Part shown: piece after piece, positions 13,804 to 14,889 of the stretch
How positions within the stretch are numbered: position 1 is the first letter of the stretch
Layout: each line of letters starts with the position of its first letter
Origin: a bacterium
Lineage (GTDB): Bacteria > Ratteibacteria > UBA8468
Assembly (NCBI GenBank): GCA_030672255.1
Contig: DAOVGU010000171.1
Coordinates: forward strand, 1 to 14,889
Direction of reading: 5' to 3'
DNA length: 14,889 nt
Program-made: the position numbers and the translations under genes
Notes under the pieces: model-generated
The model's input: the letters and a program-made list of their open reading frames with translations, nothing else
Told to the model about the DNA's origin: nothing
Database searches by the model: none

Positions 13804-14476
13804 TTAAAAGCAATTCCAGACCAAGGCGGGGGGAGAATTTTCCTTTTTTAATCGCCAGTTCAATTGTGCGGAGATAATTGAATTTCTCTAACAGTTTTTT
13901 ATCGATCCTTCCCTTTAATTTGGCTTTTTGCCTCAACCACCAGGTAAGCATTCCTAAAATTCTGGGGAACTCCCTTTCCTTTAGTAAAAGAGTGTCTAAA
14001 ACCTCAAAGGCCTTGGCTAGGTTCTTTTTCTCCAGCCAGAGGGTGAGGTCAAAAGGTTTTATCTTTTTAGGATTTTGGCCAAAATCCCCCTTTCTTAATC
14101 TGATTAGGTTAACGGAAGGAGGCTTACTTAGTTTCCCTTTTATGAAGAGGAAGAGTGTAGTAAAGGGAGCGGGACTGGTGAGGTAAGAAAAGAGTTTTTT
14201 TCTCTCCGAGATTTTTAGTTTCTCCCCCTCTTCAACAACTACAAATCTTCTTGTCGAGGAGAAAGGTAAAGTTTTTGCGATATCCAGGATGGTAGCAGCA
14301 GTTGTCTCTCTTCCCGAGAAATTATGGTAGTTAAAGATATCCTCTTTTTCTTGAAGAAAAAGTTCTTTTATCTTTTTTAGAGCCTCCTTTATTAAATAGT
14401 CATCCTCGGCCCAGATGATGTAAGAGGACTCAATCCTTCCTTCCTTTAGGTTATGTAATAATTGAGAATATGTCAC
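13787..14476 (-). CDS. holA: DNA polymerase III delta subunit, shortened
   Basis: HolA loads the sliding clamp by opening the beta ring. The N-terminus is typical: 'QLLHNLKEGRI', then 'SSYIIWAEDDYLIKEALKKIK' in two parts (residues 18-37), a delta version of the nucleotide-binding fold without a P-loop, and 'LPFSSTRRFVVVEEGEKL' (70-87). The C-terminal collar domain is recognisable as 'FDLTLWLEKKNLAKAFEVLDTLLL' in two parts (142-165) and 'ILGMLTWWLRQKAKL'. At 229 residues it is about 100 shorter than usual. The missing part lies between about residues 115 and 140 and corresponds to the end of domain I and the helical domain II. The start is GTG, overlapping the lptE-like stop by four bases. The stop codon lies inside rpsT. 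Confidence 0.82.
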   Translation of the reverse strand: MTYSQLLHNLKEGRIESSYIIWAEDDYLIKEALKKIKELFLQEKEDIFNYHNFSGRETTAATILDIAKTLPFSSTRRFVVVEEGEKLKISERKKLFSYLTSPAPFTTLFLFIKGKLSKPPSVNLIRLRKGDFGQNPKKIKPFDLTLWLEKKNLAKAFEVLDTLLLKEREFPRILGMLTWWLRQKAKLKGRIDKKLLEKFNYLRTIELAIKKGKFSPRLGLELLLIRLAQ

Positions 14477-14889
14477 CAGTACTCTACCACCTTTTCTACA
14501 ACCTTTCTGGCCAGATCTTCGGTAGCATCGGTCAGTGCCTCTTCCTCGGTCTCACTATAGGTGCCGGTGACAAAGTAGGTTGTTGTGCCAGAAAGCTCAG
14601 AGGTGTTCCAGAGAACCTTGTTGGTCCTTAGGTCCTTGAGAATAAACCATAATCCAATGTTGAGTCTGAATTCAATTGGTTCATCAGTATCCTCTGAACT
14701 ATATGCGATTGGTACCCGTTCGTATTTTGTAATCCTGCCCAAAAGAAGCAAATCACTATCCTGTTTTTTTCTCACTTTTAGGGAACCATCCTGGAGAAAT
14801 TCTCGGATGATGCGGTTGGTAATGGGAACCTCAATACCCGGCTGGTAAGTCTCATTTTTTAAGATGGGAACGGCGATTGAGGAAATATC
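14473..14889 (-). CDS. LptE-like lipopolysaccharide-assembly lipoprotein, N-terminus outside the window
   Basis: The minus-strand frame is open from the right edge to a TGA at 14475-14473, giving the last 138 residues. It reads 'DISSIAVPILKNETYQPGIE' and then 'TNRIIREFLQDGSLKV'. After that come 'DSDLLLLGRITKYERVPIAY', 'NKVLWNTSELSGTTTYF' and 'ETEEEALTDATEDLARKVVE'. This is the LptE family pattern: an alpha/beta lipoprotein that plugs LptD in the outer membrane. The signal peptide and lipobox Cys must lie beyond the edge. A GTG at 14775 would give only 100 residues and is not the true start, because homologous sequence continues upstream. holA follows, a pairing seen in other diderm genomes. 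Confidence 0.82.
   Translation of the reverse strand, partial: DISSIAVPILKNETYQPGIEVPITNRIIREFLQDGSLKVRKKQDSDLLLLGRITKYERVPIAYSSEDTDEPIEFRLNIGLWFILKDLRTNKVLWNTSELSGTTTYFVTGTYSETEEEALTDATEDLARKVVEKVVEYW

Overview
The window reads as ordinary chromosome from a diderm (outer-membrane) bacterium of moderate-to-low GC, probably an uncultivated lineage. The evidence for this is an LptE-like lipopolysaccharide-assembly lipoprotein, a WaaL/Wzy-type O-antigen ligase, a class 1B dihydroorotate dehydrogenase with its PyrK partner, a RicT/PSP1 protein, a short zinc-type MetG, a DUF5678 plus aspartyl-protease pair and a CFI-box secreted protein. This mix recalls candidate phyla such as Omnitrophota or Aerophobota, but the assignment is a guess. 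Genes are packed tightly and many junctions are four-base ATGA or GTGA overlaps.

Left block (1-2097, minus strand). A good promoter at 2097-2068 drives a DUF4321 membrane protein, radC, a remnant of a DUF45/YgjP metallopeptidase that still carries HExxH, yggU (DUF167), a small two-helix membrane protein and a PD-(D/E)XK nuclease that runs off the left edge.

Middle block (2107-9211, plus strand). This likely operon starts from a divergent promoter and holds pyrK, pyrD, an O-antigen ligase with C-terminal TPRs, ricT, metG, pyrH and frr. It combines pyrimidine synthesis, UMP phosphorylation, methionyl-tRNA charging and ribosome recycling with one envelope-polysaccharide gene. Two things stand out. 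pyrK is frameshifted at a 7-bp tandem duplication. The O-antigen ligase carries a 141-bp nested-palindrome repeat, inserted exactly on codon boundaries and translated as 47 extra residues. A related half-copy of that repeat lies between radC and the DUF4321 gene.

Secreted-protein island (9212-11955). A strong promoter is followed by a leader of about 215 nt with several inverted repeats, then an intrinsic-terminator-like hairpin placed just before the ribosome binding site. The gene encodes a secreted protein with 13 Asp-box motifs (beta-propeller) and a CFI-box C-terminus, and ends in a clear terminator.

Right block (12180-14889). A promoter nearly identical to the previous one gives an apparently leaderless DUF5678 gene. 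It is followed by a frameshifted retropepsin-like aspartyl protease, cmk and rpsT. Convergent to these, on the minus strand, are an LptE-like gene (5' end outside the window) and an unusually short holA whose stop codon lies inside rpsT.

No tRNA, rRNA, CRISPR array or transposase gene was seen.
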